The notes beneath the pieces were generated by a model. It was given only the letters and a program-made list of their open reading frames with translations, ran no database searches and was not told where the DNA came from. DNA of 64,000 nucleotides from Dastarcus helophoroides (taxonomy: Eukaryota > Arthropoda > Insecta > Coleoptera > Bothrideridae): assembly GCA_028583605.1 (NCBI GenBank), contig CM053327.1, positions 5,393,316-5,457,315 of the forward strand, in the 5' to 3' direction. Numbering within the stretch: position 1 is the first letter of the stretch; each line of letters starts with the position of its first letter. This document shows, one piece after another, positions 24,086 to 36,262 of the stretch. The translations under genes and the position numbers were made by a program.

Positions 24086-24679
24086 TATTTAAAATACCTA
24101 AGGTGTTCTATTTGAAAAAATAAATATATGTATTTTTAAATTTTGCGAAAGTTTTATTCATTAAATTATAAGTTTGGTGCAGTATTGCACCAGATATAAT
24201 TAAATTATAATTGACAGGACCTTATTAGAGGGCCTGGTGGCGAACTTAGGCTAAATTTCCTGATCAGGGTAGAGTCTTTGGATTAATATTCCCCACAAAT
24301 GCTTTTTAAACTATTCCCTTTTATAAAAAAATGCACCAGGTAACCGAATCAAAAAATACGCTGTCATAGAATCGATGCGAACAGAATAAACATAAAATCA
24401 AGAATAATGAAATAATTACTTGTTTCTATCGCATTCATGCTACAAAGTAAGGTTATATGTAGGTATAGGTCTTTTGTTTTACAATGATTTCAAAAATGAT
24501 GTGGGCGGTGTGCATACATTCGTTTACATCGCCAGTCGATCTAGAATAAAATAGAAAGAATAAAATATTTATTTATCTCGATTTTTGCGGTTAAAATAAA
24601 CGTTTATTAACCCTATCTTTTTAACAATCTGCAGAAGTCAGAAGCAATTTCTATTATTCCACAACCACTTGGTGCGCTT
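24086..24679. other. Intergenic AT-rich DNA
   Basis: It contains a GGTGTTCTATTT-type edge at about 24101 and otherwise ordinary AT-rich sequence. No gene or RNA gene was recognised. Confidence 0.35.
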
Positions 24680-25085
24680 GAGGAATCAGGAAAGCAAAGC
24701 GGGTCGTGATTGGCAAACATTTGCCTGAAAAGCGGTTTGGAGATTGCTACGTACTGTCGGTGTTATATTATGGAATGGAGACATGGACAATGAGGAAGAA
24801 TGATTCACAAAGACTGGAGAGTTTTTAACTATGTATATACCTGGGAATACCATGAATAGCAACTCATAATAGGGGGCAAAATCGCAGGGAAAAGAACTAT
24901 AGGCAGAAGACGACACTTCTGGTTAAAACATCAAAGAGGCTGGTATAACTGCTCCAATAACCAGCTATTTAGATCAGCAAAGATAGCCTTGATGATAGCC
25001 AACCTTCAGAATGGAGAAGGCACCTGAAGAAGATTATTGTATCCATGCGCAGAGTTGAGTAGTGGTGGCAGCCGAGCGTTTACAT
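24680..25085 (+). mobile_element. C-terminal remnant of a second LINE family
   Basis: The plus strand keeps YVLSVLYYGMETWTMRKNDS near 24748-24808, the L-x-YG-x-E-x-W-T stretch that follows the RT thumb in several LINE clades. It also keeps GRRRHFWLKHQRGWYNCS-like residues near 24900-24950, then LFRSAKIALMIANLQNGEGT and a stop at about 25028. The ending MIANL(Q/R)xGxGT-stop is a familiar C-terminus of insect LINE polyproteins. Stops and frame changes show decay. It differs from the minus-strand LINE next to it. Confidence 0.7.
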
Positions 25086-25089
25086 CTCA

Positions 25090-27720
25090 TAATACCCAGA
25101 GCAGATGTAACGTCTTAAAAATTTAACGATTACTGCCATTAAAGTACCTTAAAAGAAGATCAAAATTTTTGGATTAAATCAAAAGTTAGTATAAAAAAAA
25201 ACACTTTTTAATTTAGAAAAACAAAAAAAAATCATAATTATTTGTTGTTTATGGAAATTTATACTTTTTACCGAAATTTGAAATTTAGTTTCTACTTTTT
25301 CCAAAAATTGCCACTTTAAAATATTTTTTGACCGTAAGCACGAACTTCCTATTACACATAGGAAATTTTGAGATTAAGTAAAATTTTTAGATCAAACTAG
25401 TCAGTTTTTGAAGAAATTCTAAAAATCATTAAAATTTAAAGAAAAAAAAATTAGATACGAATTAAATTTCGAGATTAACATTTAAATTTGGACACGCTTC
25501 TTTTGGTGAAAATAAAATTTAAAGAAAATTTTGAAATTAAATATATTTTCGTTTTGTTTTTGAAGTCGAGTTAAAAGTTGAAACCCGAAGAAGAAACGTT
25601 AATGAAGAAAATAAAAAAATTGGAAACGTCCTTTAAAACAATTATGAAAAATTAATTTTTTGCCTTAACTTACCAGGGAGAAGTTCAAACGAAAGAACTT
25701 TCAAATTAGAAATTTTTTTTTTAAATTTTCATTTTCCTTGTTATTTTAGATTTTTATTTTTTATTACAAATTTTGCTTTAATGAAAGTAAAGATAAATGC
25801 GCAACAAAGTAGGCGGTGAAGTATTAAATCAACCTATGGATAAGTTACTAAAAAAAAATCACCAGAACCGAAGCTGGTTTTATACTTAAAAAATTTTATG
25901 ATTAAAGCATTGTCTATATTTTAGGGGTTGTTTGGTAGAAATAATCGAACTAAATGTTTACCATAAAACTTTTATTACCATTATTAATTTAATAATTTTT
26001 GAAAGAAATTGACCTAAAATAAAGGAGTTTCTCTTAAAACAACCGACAACAACCAAAATACTGAATGATATTTGGGTTAGGTTTTTAAGAACTCTGAACA
26101 CCATTATAAAATGTCATAGCTCTGCCACATTACCAGATATAAATATTAATAGTTCTTGTTGTTGCTACTACAAAATTGGAAGTTGACTGCCTACTCTGAT
26201 GCACATTTATCTAAAATGGACTATAATGGCAATTAAAAGTTCGGTGACAGAACATTTAATTGACATTACCTGCAGTGTTTCACGAATTTCTTGTTCTTCT
26301 CTTCCTTTTTCTTGTTGTTGAAATTTTTCAGCAAAAGCAAGATAAGACAAGAAGTTTTTTTAGCAAGAGCAAGATGTCTCGTAAAACAATTAGCAAGACG
26401 TAAAACTTCCCGCGTTTTTCAATATTGCCTTGAAATAATTCCTAGAACAGTAACCCTTTTTGAACACACAATCCCTTTACAATCAATAAAATCTAGTGGC
26501 CCCTCTCATGTTAAAATTTGGAGAAAATTTAAATCTCAGGAAATACTAAAATTAAAAGAAAAACTTCAGTGTTAAATTCTTTCTTAAAATGACTATTTTA
26601 GTATCCAAAATCTAAGAAAAAATGTAATTTTTTTCTTGAATTTGGATTTTTCTTACAGAAATTTTAAATGTTTTCTCAACTTTTTAATCATGTTCTTCAA
26701 ATTTCATTTTTCATTTCAATATTTTGATTTTTTTTTAGAATTAGAATTTTAATCACAAATTTTGATTTTCACTTGATTTTTTCTAAACATTTGACTTTAT
26801 TCGCAAAAGTTTTACCCACTAAACTTAACCCAATTTTGATTTATTCCTAAAAATTGGGGTTTTAATCTCAGGAGTTCGAATTTTAACTCTAAATTACGAA
26901 AAGGTTTTCTGAAGAATTCCGGAAGTTTTTTTGAGAAATTTCAGAATCAAAGTCAAGTCACAAGTTAATATTTAAAGTCGAAAAAGTCGACTTTAAAGTA
27001 AAAAATAGTTAAAAACATTATCCTAATTTAAAATAAGAAATTTCAGAAAGAGTTTCAAATGTACAAATAAGATGTTTAAATATCGAATGTTTCCTGCAAT
27101 TTGTAGTTTTTCGAATCTTTCTTAAACAATAGCTTTGCCTGAAAAGTCAAACATTTAGGTTGTAAAATTGAAATTTTAATTATAAACTGAAATTTTGAAA
27201 TTTCAGTTTTAGATTTCGCGAATGTTTCGCGATATTCCAAGAAAAAAAACACGAAATTATTACTAAAACAATGTTTTTAATTTGGAGTGTTTTTTTAAAT
27301 GTCAACCTTTTTCCCTAAATTTCTAATCTGCATTTAAATTATTTATATTTATTATATATATATTTATATTAAATTTAATTAAAATTAAATTATTTTTTAA
27401 TTTCATTATTTTTCGATATTTCGATTTTTTTAATAGGTTAAAATTTTAAAATGAAAATCTTAAATATACTATAAAAATTAAAAAAATGGATATTAAAACG
27501 TCTTTTTTGGTATCTTTAACTTAAACTTTGAAATTTATTGGTGAAAATTTTAGTTTCAAAGTGTGAAGTTAAAGATCAAAAAAAGAAAATTTTTAAATTG
27601 GAAAAAAATATTAAAACATCAGCTGGAAATTTTGGGAAAAAGTATACATTTCGACAAACAGTTCGAAAAAAATGTCTTCACAAAACTTAAACAAATCTTT
27701 ATTATCTTGTCTTATAACTC
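25090..27720. repeat. Mostly degenerate low-complexity AT-rich DNA
   Basis: A-rich blocks to about 25780 and T-rich blocks from about 26580 surround an ordinary AT-rich stretch (about 25800-26290). The open frame 26291-26575 overlaps repeated AGCAAGA words and shows no domain, so I do not support it as a gene. A TA/AT-rich patch lies at about 27340-27410. Confidence 0.45.
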
Positions 27721-27721
27721 A

Positions 27722-27859
27722 TTCGACACTTTTTCGCAGTTAGAAGTGTCAGCAATTTTATTCAGCTATATTTGGGTCTCAGGGTAAATGGGCAAGGAAA
27801 TTTAGTTTCAGATACCTGAGATTTCTATGATGAAATATGTCTCTAATATAAATGCCCCT
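27722..27859 (-). mobile_element. MITE family copy 3, one end only
   Basis: Contains AGTGTCAGCAATTTTATTCA, GGGCAAGGAAATTTAG, ACCTGAGATTTCTATGATGA and the edge TCTAATATAAATGCCCCT. These match, in order, the left end of the full copy at 62628-63049 in inverted orientation. The other end is missing. Confidence 0.7.
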
Positions 27860-27865
27860 AGAAAA

Positions 27866-28140
27866 GTCAGATTTGACAGATGTTTGACACATATGCATAG
27901 TTTAGGATACATTTGATTGTATGGATTTTAAGTACCCTTGACGAATACTATTAAAATTCAAAAAATTATAAAAATAAACATAAATTAAAAACGTTTTCTA
28001 ATGAGCTATCACACGCACACTCGTTCAGTTTAAAAATTTCAAAGGGATAGTTGTCATTCCAAGAGGGTCACAAAGGGTAAAAGTATGCTAAAAAGTGTCA
28101 TTCTAGAATAAAAAGTGGACCTGTTTTTGATTTTGTTCGA
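27866..28140 (+). repeat. Interspersed repeat family R, copy 1
   Basis: Shares ordered words with 44671-45010: GCATAGTTT, GATACATTTGATTG, AAAAATTTCAAAGGG, TAGTTGTCATTCCAAG and AAGTGTCATT. It shares GAGCTATCACACGCAC with 38583-38600. No termini or coding capacity were recognised. It directly follows a MITE end. Confidence 0.6.
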
Positions 28141-29189
28141 CAATTTTTAATTATGTAGTTAACGAATTTTTGCCTTACTTTTGGACCATACTGCATATTA
28201 GTACGGATAAGTGCACTTAAGTTGAGATTAATTTCTCTTTAATGAGAAGCATCAGGTAACAGGTCTTGGTGCTTATCCTCATCATGTTCATCTGATAGCA
28301 TCAGATTCTTTGAAAAAAATCTCAGAAAAACACGAAAAAATATTTGTTAAAGGTTTTTAAGTTTTCTGCCTCTTCAAGATTTTTATCTTTTTCAAGATTG
28401 CATCAAACATGTTCCGGATTTGGTAACCTGCTAAATTTAAAATACCCAAATTAATAAATGTGGAGATTTTAAGGAAGAGATAAGCGATAAAAAGTAGATT
28501 AATGTGAATTCAGTGAATAACATGTCGCAAAAAAGATAACGTTAATATTTCACATTAAATTTAATTCAATATTTTAGGCTACTAAATAGTAAATTCGAAA
28601 AATTGTTATCTTAGTGGTACTTTCATGACAAAAGTGTTCTTGTTATTGTTATTGTTATCAACAAATAATTTTACTAAGAATTTCTTGTCCCCGTAGTGTA
28701 ACTTGTAATACTTGAAATTACGAGTTTAAAATAAACTAGAATGGTCAACAAATTACGTAAAGACGTAATTAAAATTAATCTGAAAAAAAAACGAATGAAA
28801 AACACTCGTTCCCAAGAAAAATTATCAGAAAAACATCGAAATGTCGAAAATAAAGATAAAGTTATGGAAAGAATTTGGAAAACAAAATTAAACCAGAAAA
28901 TGAAATTTTGTATTTAAAGTATACTCAAATTTTCGAAAAAAAAGTTCAATATTGAAAGTAGCTCTCAATATTGAAAAAAGATAGAAATTAAAAAAAATCG
29001 GTAATATGCCTAAAAAAAGAAGAAATGTTCAGATTATTGCAAAAATAAAAAAAGGAGTTGAAATCCCTGGAAAATTGTTTTCGGCCTTCCGGGAAAAAAA
29101 TGGACATTTCTAGATTGGAGTCGATATTTAGAAAATAAAGCGTATTTTGTCGAATTTCCAAAAGTAAAATCCAAACTTATGAAACCTGT
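28141..29189. other. Intergenic AT-rich DNA
   Basis: Ordinary AT-rich sequence to about 28700, then A-run low-complexity DNA to 29189. No gene was recognised. Confidence 0.4.
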
Positions 29190-29700
29190 CGAACTTTACA
29201 TGAGAAACAGAAACAGAAAAAAAATCGAGTTTAAACACTAATAAATGAACTTGAAGCCATAAAACTAATAACACGTTTTAAAGGCGCTACCCCGCAAAAA
29301 CCTTGTTCAAACCCTCTGTAAATTTCTGCCGTTTCGTGAATGAAACATGTTGGCTTGATTAGATTACAAATTAAGTTAGGAAAATGATTTGTAATAGGAT
29401 TACAATCTCCGAGTCGCGTACGACGTAATAAAGCGGCAACTGTGCACAAAATGAAAAGGGGCCGGATGAGACCGGAAGTGCAGATACATTGTGTTTCCAC
29501 CTAGTGCTCCTCACTACCGGAAGTCGAATAAAGCGGCTCTTAAATAATATGTTCTTAAAGTTTCTAAAAGCTGCATATACACCGCGGGCCGTTCTTAAAA
29601 GCTTCCTATCCAGGAAGTATCCGAGTTTCTGGATGTTTTATAATAGAAGTTCGAATCTGCTCCGATTCAGAAATAAGGGGAGTTTTTGATATCGAGCGTT
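29190..29700. other. Island of ordinary base composition, non-coding
   Basis: CG-containing words (GAGTCGCGTACGACG, GCGGGCCG) and balanced composition contrast with the flanks. AATAAAGCGGC occurs twice (29425 and 29527), and CCGGAAGT also occurs twice (29472 and 29517). Short open frames on both strands overlap without a domain. Candidate regulatory or conserved non-coding DNA; by contrast only. Confidence 0.35.
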
Positions 29701-29925
29701 TGAAACATAAAGCCGACTGATCACCAAGACATATGAAAGCAAAATCTCCACATTATTATATTTTTGAGAAATTTTACTATTCTGTGTTGTTTTCAATTTA
29801 TTCTGTAAGCAAAATACTAGTTTACAACCATCATTTTATTGGAAAAAAAATGTTAACCCTTCAAAAGACAATACGCGAAAAAAAGTGAGCAAAAACTAAA
29901 TCTGGAAATTTCGTAAAAATTGAAA

Positions 29926-30022
29926 TACAAAACTTGTCCCCTGAAACCAAGAAAGATTAAAAAACACAACAAAGGTTGCTCTAACGCGTTTCGACAGCCA
30001 AGCTATCATCTTCAGAGAAATG
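29926..30022 (-). repeat. Inverted-repeat arm with hairpin/GAAACG signature, left
   Basis: Read on the minus strand it has CTCTGAAGATGATAGC, a short loop, GGCTGTCGAAACGCG, then TTAGAGCAACCTTTGTTGTG and TTTCTTGGTTTCAGGGGACA. The near-identical arm at 33853-33954 lies in the opposite orientation about 3.8 kb away. This stem-loop-plus-GAAACG layout is also found in the Penelope-like 3' regions of this window, so these arms are probably pseudo-LTRs of a Penelope-like element. Confidence 0.65.
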
Positions 30023-30282
30023 GAAATTTTGTGTAAATTAAAATATAACATTTCGACTTCAGGGAAAAATTTTAAAAAAATCGAAATTTTGATCGAGACT
30101 AAGTTTTAAAAACTAACTCAAAATTTCTCTATTCTACAGGTTTTCGAAAATAACAATTAAAGAAAAGTGAGCAAACATTAATTTTTTAGTAAAAATTTTA
30201 TAAAAAGTTCAAAGTTTTGGGTCTGGAAAATAATATCTATACTAATATGATGGCTTCAACTTTATAAAAAAAAGAAGATTAG

Positions 30283-30345
30283 GTGCTCCAGCTCCGTCAG
30301 GTAGTTGATCGTTGGAGAGCTGGGTTCATGGGTTTCAAATTTTGT
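30283..30345 (+). mobile_element. Possible tRNA-derived SINE remnant
   Basis: CCGTCAGGTAGTTGATCG resembles a tRNA A box, and GAGAGCTGGGTTCA resembles the B-box region of the SINE-like copy at 59625. The copy is short and decayed. Confidence 0.3.
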
Positions 30346-32030
30346 TTTACGCGGAAATTACAAATTAATAAAGTCTTTTACTAATACCACCACTTGTCAC
30401 AAGAAATTTAAGCAATACCAGATCAAAGTATGGTAATTTTAAAGCGTGTGCTGAAAACATTAAATTTATGTTTAAATTAATTACTTATGGATCATAAAGA
30501 GGATGAAAAAATTAAATTAGGAAGGACTATATCTATCGATGAAATCAAACCATTCTTTAAATGTTAAAAAATATAAAACATACAACCTACTTCTAATTAA
30601 TTAATTCAAGAAAAAAAAGACAACAACAAGGGCTCTTTTCAGCCGAATAATTTATACATAAAAAAACAAAAAGGGGAACCCATGTAATCAAATTTAATGA
30701 CATTTATACAGAGTCACCGATAAGTGTGGAAACGATGTTACGTCAAAACGACTGAAACTAGAAGGTTCATACGTTGGACATGATAACATTTTCGAATATT
30801 TTACTGCAGCCTTACCACAAATTAATTGATTTACAGGTTGAACCAAGTTTGATTTTTGCTACAGGGGTCTCGTTAACTCTTATAGATACAAGGAAGCTTA
30901 AATGGGCAAAGTAGTACAGGATTTAATGCCTAATAATATTTCGTTGAAAAAACAATTGAATTCCAACTCTTCTTGATTTTATTTAGAAAAAACCGCAAAT
31001 CGCTATTTTCAAAAATCAGCTGTAACTTGTTTATTTAAAGTCTGACTGAAAAAATTCGAAAGTTTGGTTAAAATTATTACTAGGGCCGTGCGATAAATTT
31101 TTTCAGTATGATGCAACTATTCGAAATGCCGCTCCATAAAAGTTTTTTCTTTAAAATAAACAAATCACACAATCATATCTTCGATTATGAGTTAAATAAT
31201 TGATGAAAAGTTAAGTATAAGCTTAGCGTTGAACTGTAAACACATATGCGGCAATTATTTCAAAATTTCGATTAAAATATTTAATTTTTTTAATATCGTG
31301 TTATACAAGATATCGAAGTCTATGCCAAAATTATGACCTCTTTGAGGCAATTTCAAAGTTAACTTTTTTCCTCAAATTATAACTTTGAATTAGAATTTTC
31401 GACTTTTTCCTCCAGATTCGAGAACAGTTTTTAATTTTATATTTATATTTTCGAAACAGTTATATTTTTAAAATTACGAAAAAAATAAAAAAAATATTTA
31501 ATCCTGTTTATCATTCGCAACAATTTAAGATTCTTTTTGAAATAAAGTTTGCACGTTTAGTTTTTACATGTTTATCTAAAATTTTGATCTTAATATCAAA
31601 ATGTAGACCTTTTTCTCCAAATTTTATAAACAGTCTTTTGTAATGCAATTTGCATTTTAGTTTCGAAATTATTCCTGAAATGTTAGGATTTTTCATTTGT
31701 GTATAACAATCATTGTTTGTGGTTGAAATTCGACTAAAACCAAATCGATGTTTGTATGCAATTCGCATTTCTAACCTTGACGATTTTAGCAAAGGAATGG
31801 AATATAAAAAATTCTACCCTCTTTGAAAAATGTATGATTTTTTATCGACAATTTTGGTCGGTTTTAAACTTTCTATTTTTTTTTAATATTTCAAATTTTT
31901 CTCAGAATTTCGAACATTCCTCGAAATTTAGATTTTTTCTCAATATCATTCATTAAATTTTTATTGTTAAAAATTATTAACTTGCAACCTTTTTAAAATT
32001 TCAAATTAAGAAAAAACACTACGACATTAC
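30346..32030. other. AT-rich DNA between inverted arms
   Basis: Ordinary AT-rich sequence to about 31260, then T-rich low-complexity DNA. No gene is visible; the frame at 31511-31792 on the minus strand has no recognisable domain. Confidence 0.4.
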
Positions 32031-33161
32031 ATGTTGTAACAAATTCGCTTCTCACTATAGGGATCTCGAAAACGGTAAGAGATATGTCATCGGTTAAATT
32101 GGGGCAAAGTTTCACAATTTGGCGACCAGTTATATGCCGTCGTGAAATCAAAAATATCTCTTGCTCCTCTTGAGATTTTTGAAAAAAAGTAAAATTTTGA
32201 ATTTTTGTTTTTAGTTTTTTTGGCATTATTTCAAGATTAATCGAGAAATTAAAAACACTTTTTCATTGGCGGCGTTTTTTATCCTGCACAAGATAGCCTA
32301 AAAAGGTTTTTTTATTAAACGTTTCGTCTTTTCACTAGTATCATCAAGTACGTTATTTTAAATGCGGACCTGTAATTTTTATTGCAACTTTGTTTGCCTT
32401 TTAAATCTCCGACTTCACTGATGTATCAAATTTTTATGTGACTAAAGATTTCGTAACTGAAAACTATCATCATTTTTTAGATTAACGTATTTCGTTTTTT
32501 TGAATAATAGATAACCAAAATGTAATAAAATATGGCAAGCGAAATGTGACAGTTACTTTCTTATTTGTTATATGTTATTCTAGATATTCATAGTTGCTTT
32601 ACTTGTGGTTATTAGTCATTATGTCTGTTGTTTTTTGTTAAAATTTATTTATTGTGCCATTACCTTGTGTTTTTATCAACTAATTAAATTTTTATAATTT
32701 TAATGCTAATAATAATTACTTATAAATTATGAAAAAATAATAAAGTAACGTTAATCTGAAAAAAGTACTTTTTCCTTGATGGTGGTTTAAAAGTACGAAA
32801 CGTTTAATTATATACATCAATGAAGTTAAAAATTCAAAAGCAATACCAAGATGAAATAAAAATTGTAGGTCCCTATTTAAAACAACGTACTTGATGATGA
32901 TAGGGAGAAGACGAAACGTCTAATAAAAAAACTTTTCATTTTGTAAAGGATAAAAAAAGCCAATGAAAAAGTTTTTTTAGTTTTTCGATTATTTTTCAAA
33001 TAACATAAAGAAATAATAAAAAATAAAATTCCAAATTTTCTTTTTTTTTTTAAAATCTCAAGAACAGTTTGATTTCTCAGCGGCATATTTCAGATCACCA
33101 AATTTAACCGATGCTGCATTCGAGATCCCTGTAGTGAGAAGCGAATTTGTTACAACCTGTA
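32031..33161. repeat. 1.1-kb foldback structure with long inverted arms
   Basis: The left arm (32031 to about 32400) and right arm (about 32845 to 33161) pair in order. AACAAATTCGCTTCTCACTA pairs with TAGTGAGAAGCGAATTTGTT. CAAAAATCTCAAG-like words and GCCGTCGTGAAATC-like words pair with counterparts at 33050-33090. The inner pair is ATCATCAAGTACGTT/AACGTACTTGATGAT next to GTTTCGTC/GACGAAACG. Both inner ends, and a third site near 32778, show CTTGATG(A/G)T, 14-20 bases, then GAAACGT(T/C)TAAT. It lies inside the larger inverted pair 29926-30022/33853-33954. Probable nested pseudo-LTRs of a Penelope-like element, or a foldback element. Confidence 0.7.
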
Positions 33162-34714
33162 TTTATCAAAATTAGGTACTATTAAAATTTTAAATTTTTT
33201 GATAATATTCACTTTATAATAGACTTTTTCTCAAAATTTCTATTTTGTTATAAATTTCTACCTTCTTTAAGGAATTCTACTTTTTTGAAAATCTCAGTTT
33301 TTTTATTAATGACGACTTTGAAAATTTCGATTCTCGAAGTTTCGACGTTTTGAAAGTTTTGACTTTTTTAAATTCCTATTTTTTTTAAAACTATCCCCTT
33401 TGGCACATTTTAACTTTTTTCAAAATTTTGACCTTTAAAAATTGCGATTTTTGATAGAAAAGTTGATCTTTTTTTATCATTTCCATTTTATTTCAAAGAT
33501 TTAACCTTTTTTGAAAAATTATACTTTTTTCAAAATGTTGAATTTCGAAAATATTGACTTTTGTTCGCAGTTTTTTTAAATATATTTTCACTTTTTTTTA
33601 AAAAGATTCAATCCTTTTTCAAATTTGAGTTTTTTTTTTTAATGGTAACTTTCGAAATATCGGGTTTTTCCAAAACTTTAATTTTTTTCCGAAATTTTTT
33701 TTGATTCGAAATTTTTGAAATTCCATTTTAACTTTAAATCTAATTTCAAAATTTCGAATTTTTTTGAATATATTGGCACTTATTGAAAATTTTAAAGTTT
33801 CACGGTTTCCAGTTTTTTCAAAATTTCCAAAATTGAAATACAAATTTTCAGAGAGATGATAGCTTCGCTATCGAAACGCGTTAGAGCAACCTTTGTTGTG
33901 TTTTTTAGTCTTTCTTGGTTTCAGGGGACAAGATGTGTATTTCAATTTTTGAAGATAACCGAGGACCTGTCCGTTCCACCAAAATTAAAATTTCCAGGTT
34001 TTTTAAATTGGGCTTCTTAAATTTTAGATTATTATAAAAATTTTGATCTTTGATTTGAACTTACGAAAATTTTAACTTTTGAAAAACTTTACTTTTTAAG
34101 ATTTCGACGTTTTTGAAAATTTTTGCTTCTACTTTTTCCACACTTTTGACTTTTTAAAAAAAATTTGACAAAAAAAATTAATAAATATGTTTAATTTTGT
34201 TTCAATTTTATTTTTTTTAAGTTCGGATATTTCAAATTTTGACCATTTTCAGGATTTTGAATTATTTTGAACATTTCAAATTTTCTTCAGACTTTTTATT
34301 TATATAGTTTACTTTTTGGAGGAATTCCGTCTGTTCTAAAATTATTCACTTTATTGTAAAATCTTGCCTGGTTAAAATTTTGCGATCTTCATTTTTAGTA
34401 AATTCCACTTTTTTAAAAATCTCGGTCGAATTTCAAAAATTTGATTTGTTTTCTTAGTTTTAACTTTACTTGAAGATTTTGACTTTTGAAAGACTTTACT
34501 TTTTTGGAAACTGTTGCCCATATTGAAATATTTACTTTTTATGGATTTTTTTAAAATTAAGTATGTATCTTTCAGATATTTTTTAGAATTATGTCTCTTG
34601 CTCAATAATCTCTTATTATTTTTTTTCAAATTTTGATTTTTCTTCGGTATCATATTTCTCTCCAAATTTTGAAGTATTTTTCCTGGTAAGTTTTTTGCAA
34701 TTTTTCATTTTTTT
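33162..34714. repeat. T-rich degenerate low-complexity DNA
   Basis: T-runs with TTTTCAAAATTT and TTTCGA words on the plus strand, interrupted by the inverted arm at 33853-33954. Minus-strand frames at 33619-33843 and 34372-34665 are K/N/F-rich composition products. Confidence 0.6.
33853..33954 (+). repeat. Inverted-repeat arm with hairpin/GAAACG signature, right
   Basis: GATGATAGCTTCGCTATC forms a perfect stem-loop directly followed by GAAACGCG, then TTAGAGCAACCTTTGTTGTG. It matches 29926-30022 in inverted orientation with few differences. Confidence 0.65.
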
Positions 34715-36262
34715 AAAATGCTGTCAGATGCCCTGAGAGTTTTTCTGCAAAATAATGCTTTAAATTCCACTAAAATGGTATACATTTTTCTAAAATTATT
34801 GCTATCATATATCTGAAAAATGTTGACGACTAAAAAACAGGTTGTCAAGTCCATATTTTGTACATTCATATTAGGGTTAAGTGAGGTAATTGTCAACGAT
34901 TTTGGAAATTTAAAGTTTAAATTTCCATGTATTCTTAATGAAAATTTAATTAGGCCATCTATATGATTGATACAATTAGTTATTAAGTTTTGTGTCAATT
35001 TATTTTGTTAAATATGAAAATTCGGCGGGATTTTAATGACAGTCGATCATATTGGGGTAATTGAGAACGCCCATTTTGGATGTGCCATAATTTATAATAA
35101 TTTTCAATTGGGCAATTGCCTTTACTGTTTCAAATGAGCTTGGTTCATGTAATGTACTCTCATTATCTTCTGTTTGCGAAGTTAAGTTAAATATAATCTT
35201 TTGCTTTCTATATTTTGGTAGGAGAATGGGATCTAATTGACCACCTGAAAAATTTGTAGCATCTACAACACAAGTTTCAATAAATATAAAATCTTAGATA
35301 ATATTGGCACATTTTTCACAGTAATTATCACATTATGTAGTTTCCAATTTCCCCTATTTAGTAAATTTTCTGGGGCAATTCCAAATGCTAACTCACATAA
35401 TCTGTCAATCATACAATTTGTTAACTTATATAAATTAAGAGTATTTATCAATAATTTACCTAAAAATATAATTTTCAATTTTTATTACAATAATGCTGAA
35501 GCACCTCTGAACTGATTTCTAGACATTTTTGCACCTTTTTACATAAAATATCGTAACTCTCTTATTCTGCTGGGGCGCTAACAGTTTTACTAACTAAACT
35601 AGATATTAGAGTCTATAATTTCCATTATTTAAAGTTTTCAGTTATATGCTTAAAAGATAAATAGGCTGTTTTCATTTATCCCGGTTTTACAATTACCCTA
35701 CTTGACCCCATCGTTAAAAAGAATTACGACTAAAAAAAAGGTCTTAAACTCCATATTTTCCCCATTCACCCCATTGTTCCATAGTGTGACGATTAAAAAA
35801 AAGGTCCTACATATAAGTAACTAAAATTATACTAAACGACAAAAACTAAATGAAATAAAAATTCTATTAATCTGGCAACCATGATTGGTTTGGTTCTCCA
35901 CCGAGAACACTGTTGCTAGATGCCCAGAGTGTTTTTCTACTAAATGATGCTCTAAATTCTACTAAATTTATTGTTATCCTAATAGGCGCATTTAAAAATT
36001 ATGAAATTACAAAAAGTCCTTAACTCAATATTTTTTCCAATCATCTTATCGTCGAAAAGTTGGACGACTAAAATAAGTCCTCAATTTAATAATATATATT
36101 GTAACAAAAATTTAACTGATTGACAAAAAATTTATTATATAAATTAAAAATGCTACTACACTTTTCTGCCAAGCAAATTATTCTACTAAACCTTCTACTA
36201 AACGACAAATATTCTAGTTTAGATCTCGTAGAAATTCTACTAATTTGCCAGCAATAACCAAG
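34715..36262. repeat. Two tandem units of about 350 bp, first split by an insertion
   Basis: Unit 1 (34722-34872 plus 35712-35914) and unit 2 (35920-36262) share, in order: ATGCCC(T/A)GAG(A/T)GTTTTTCT, TGATGCT(T/C)TAAATTC(C/T)ACTAAA, GACGACTAAAA, ACTAAACGACAAA and a TTCTA(T/C)TAAT-TTGCCA-like end. Removing 34872-35711 makes the two units the same length within a few bases. No coding sequence is supported. Confidence 0.65.
34872..35711. mobile_element. MITE-like insertion, pogo-like termini
   Basis: The left edge reads AGGGTTAAGTGAGGTAATTG. The right edge, read inward on the minus strand, reads GGGGTCAAGTAGGGTAATTG. Inside, related words recur (GGGGTAATTGAGAACG at about 35052). The edges interrupt a tandem repeat unit, which supports a real insertion. 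Subterminal repetition of a terminal word and short G-rich termini resemble the pogo-type element in this window. The target duplication could not be resolved (TA or AT). No transposase. Confidence 0.6.
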
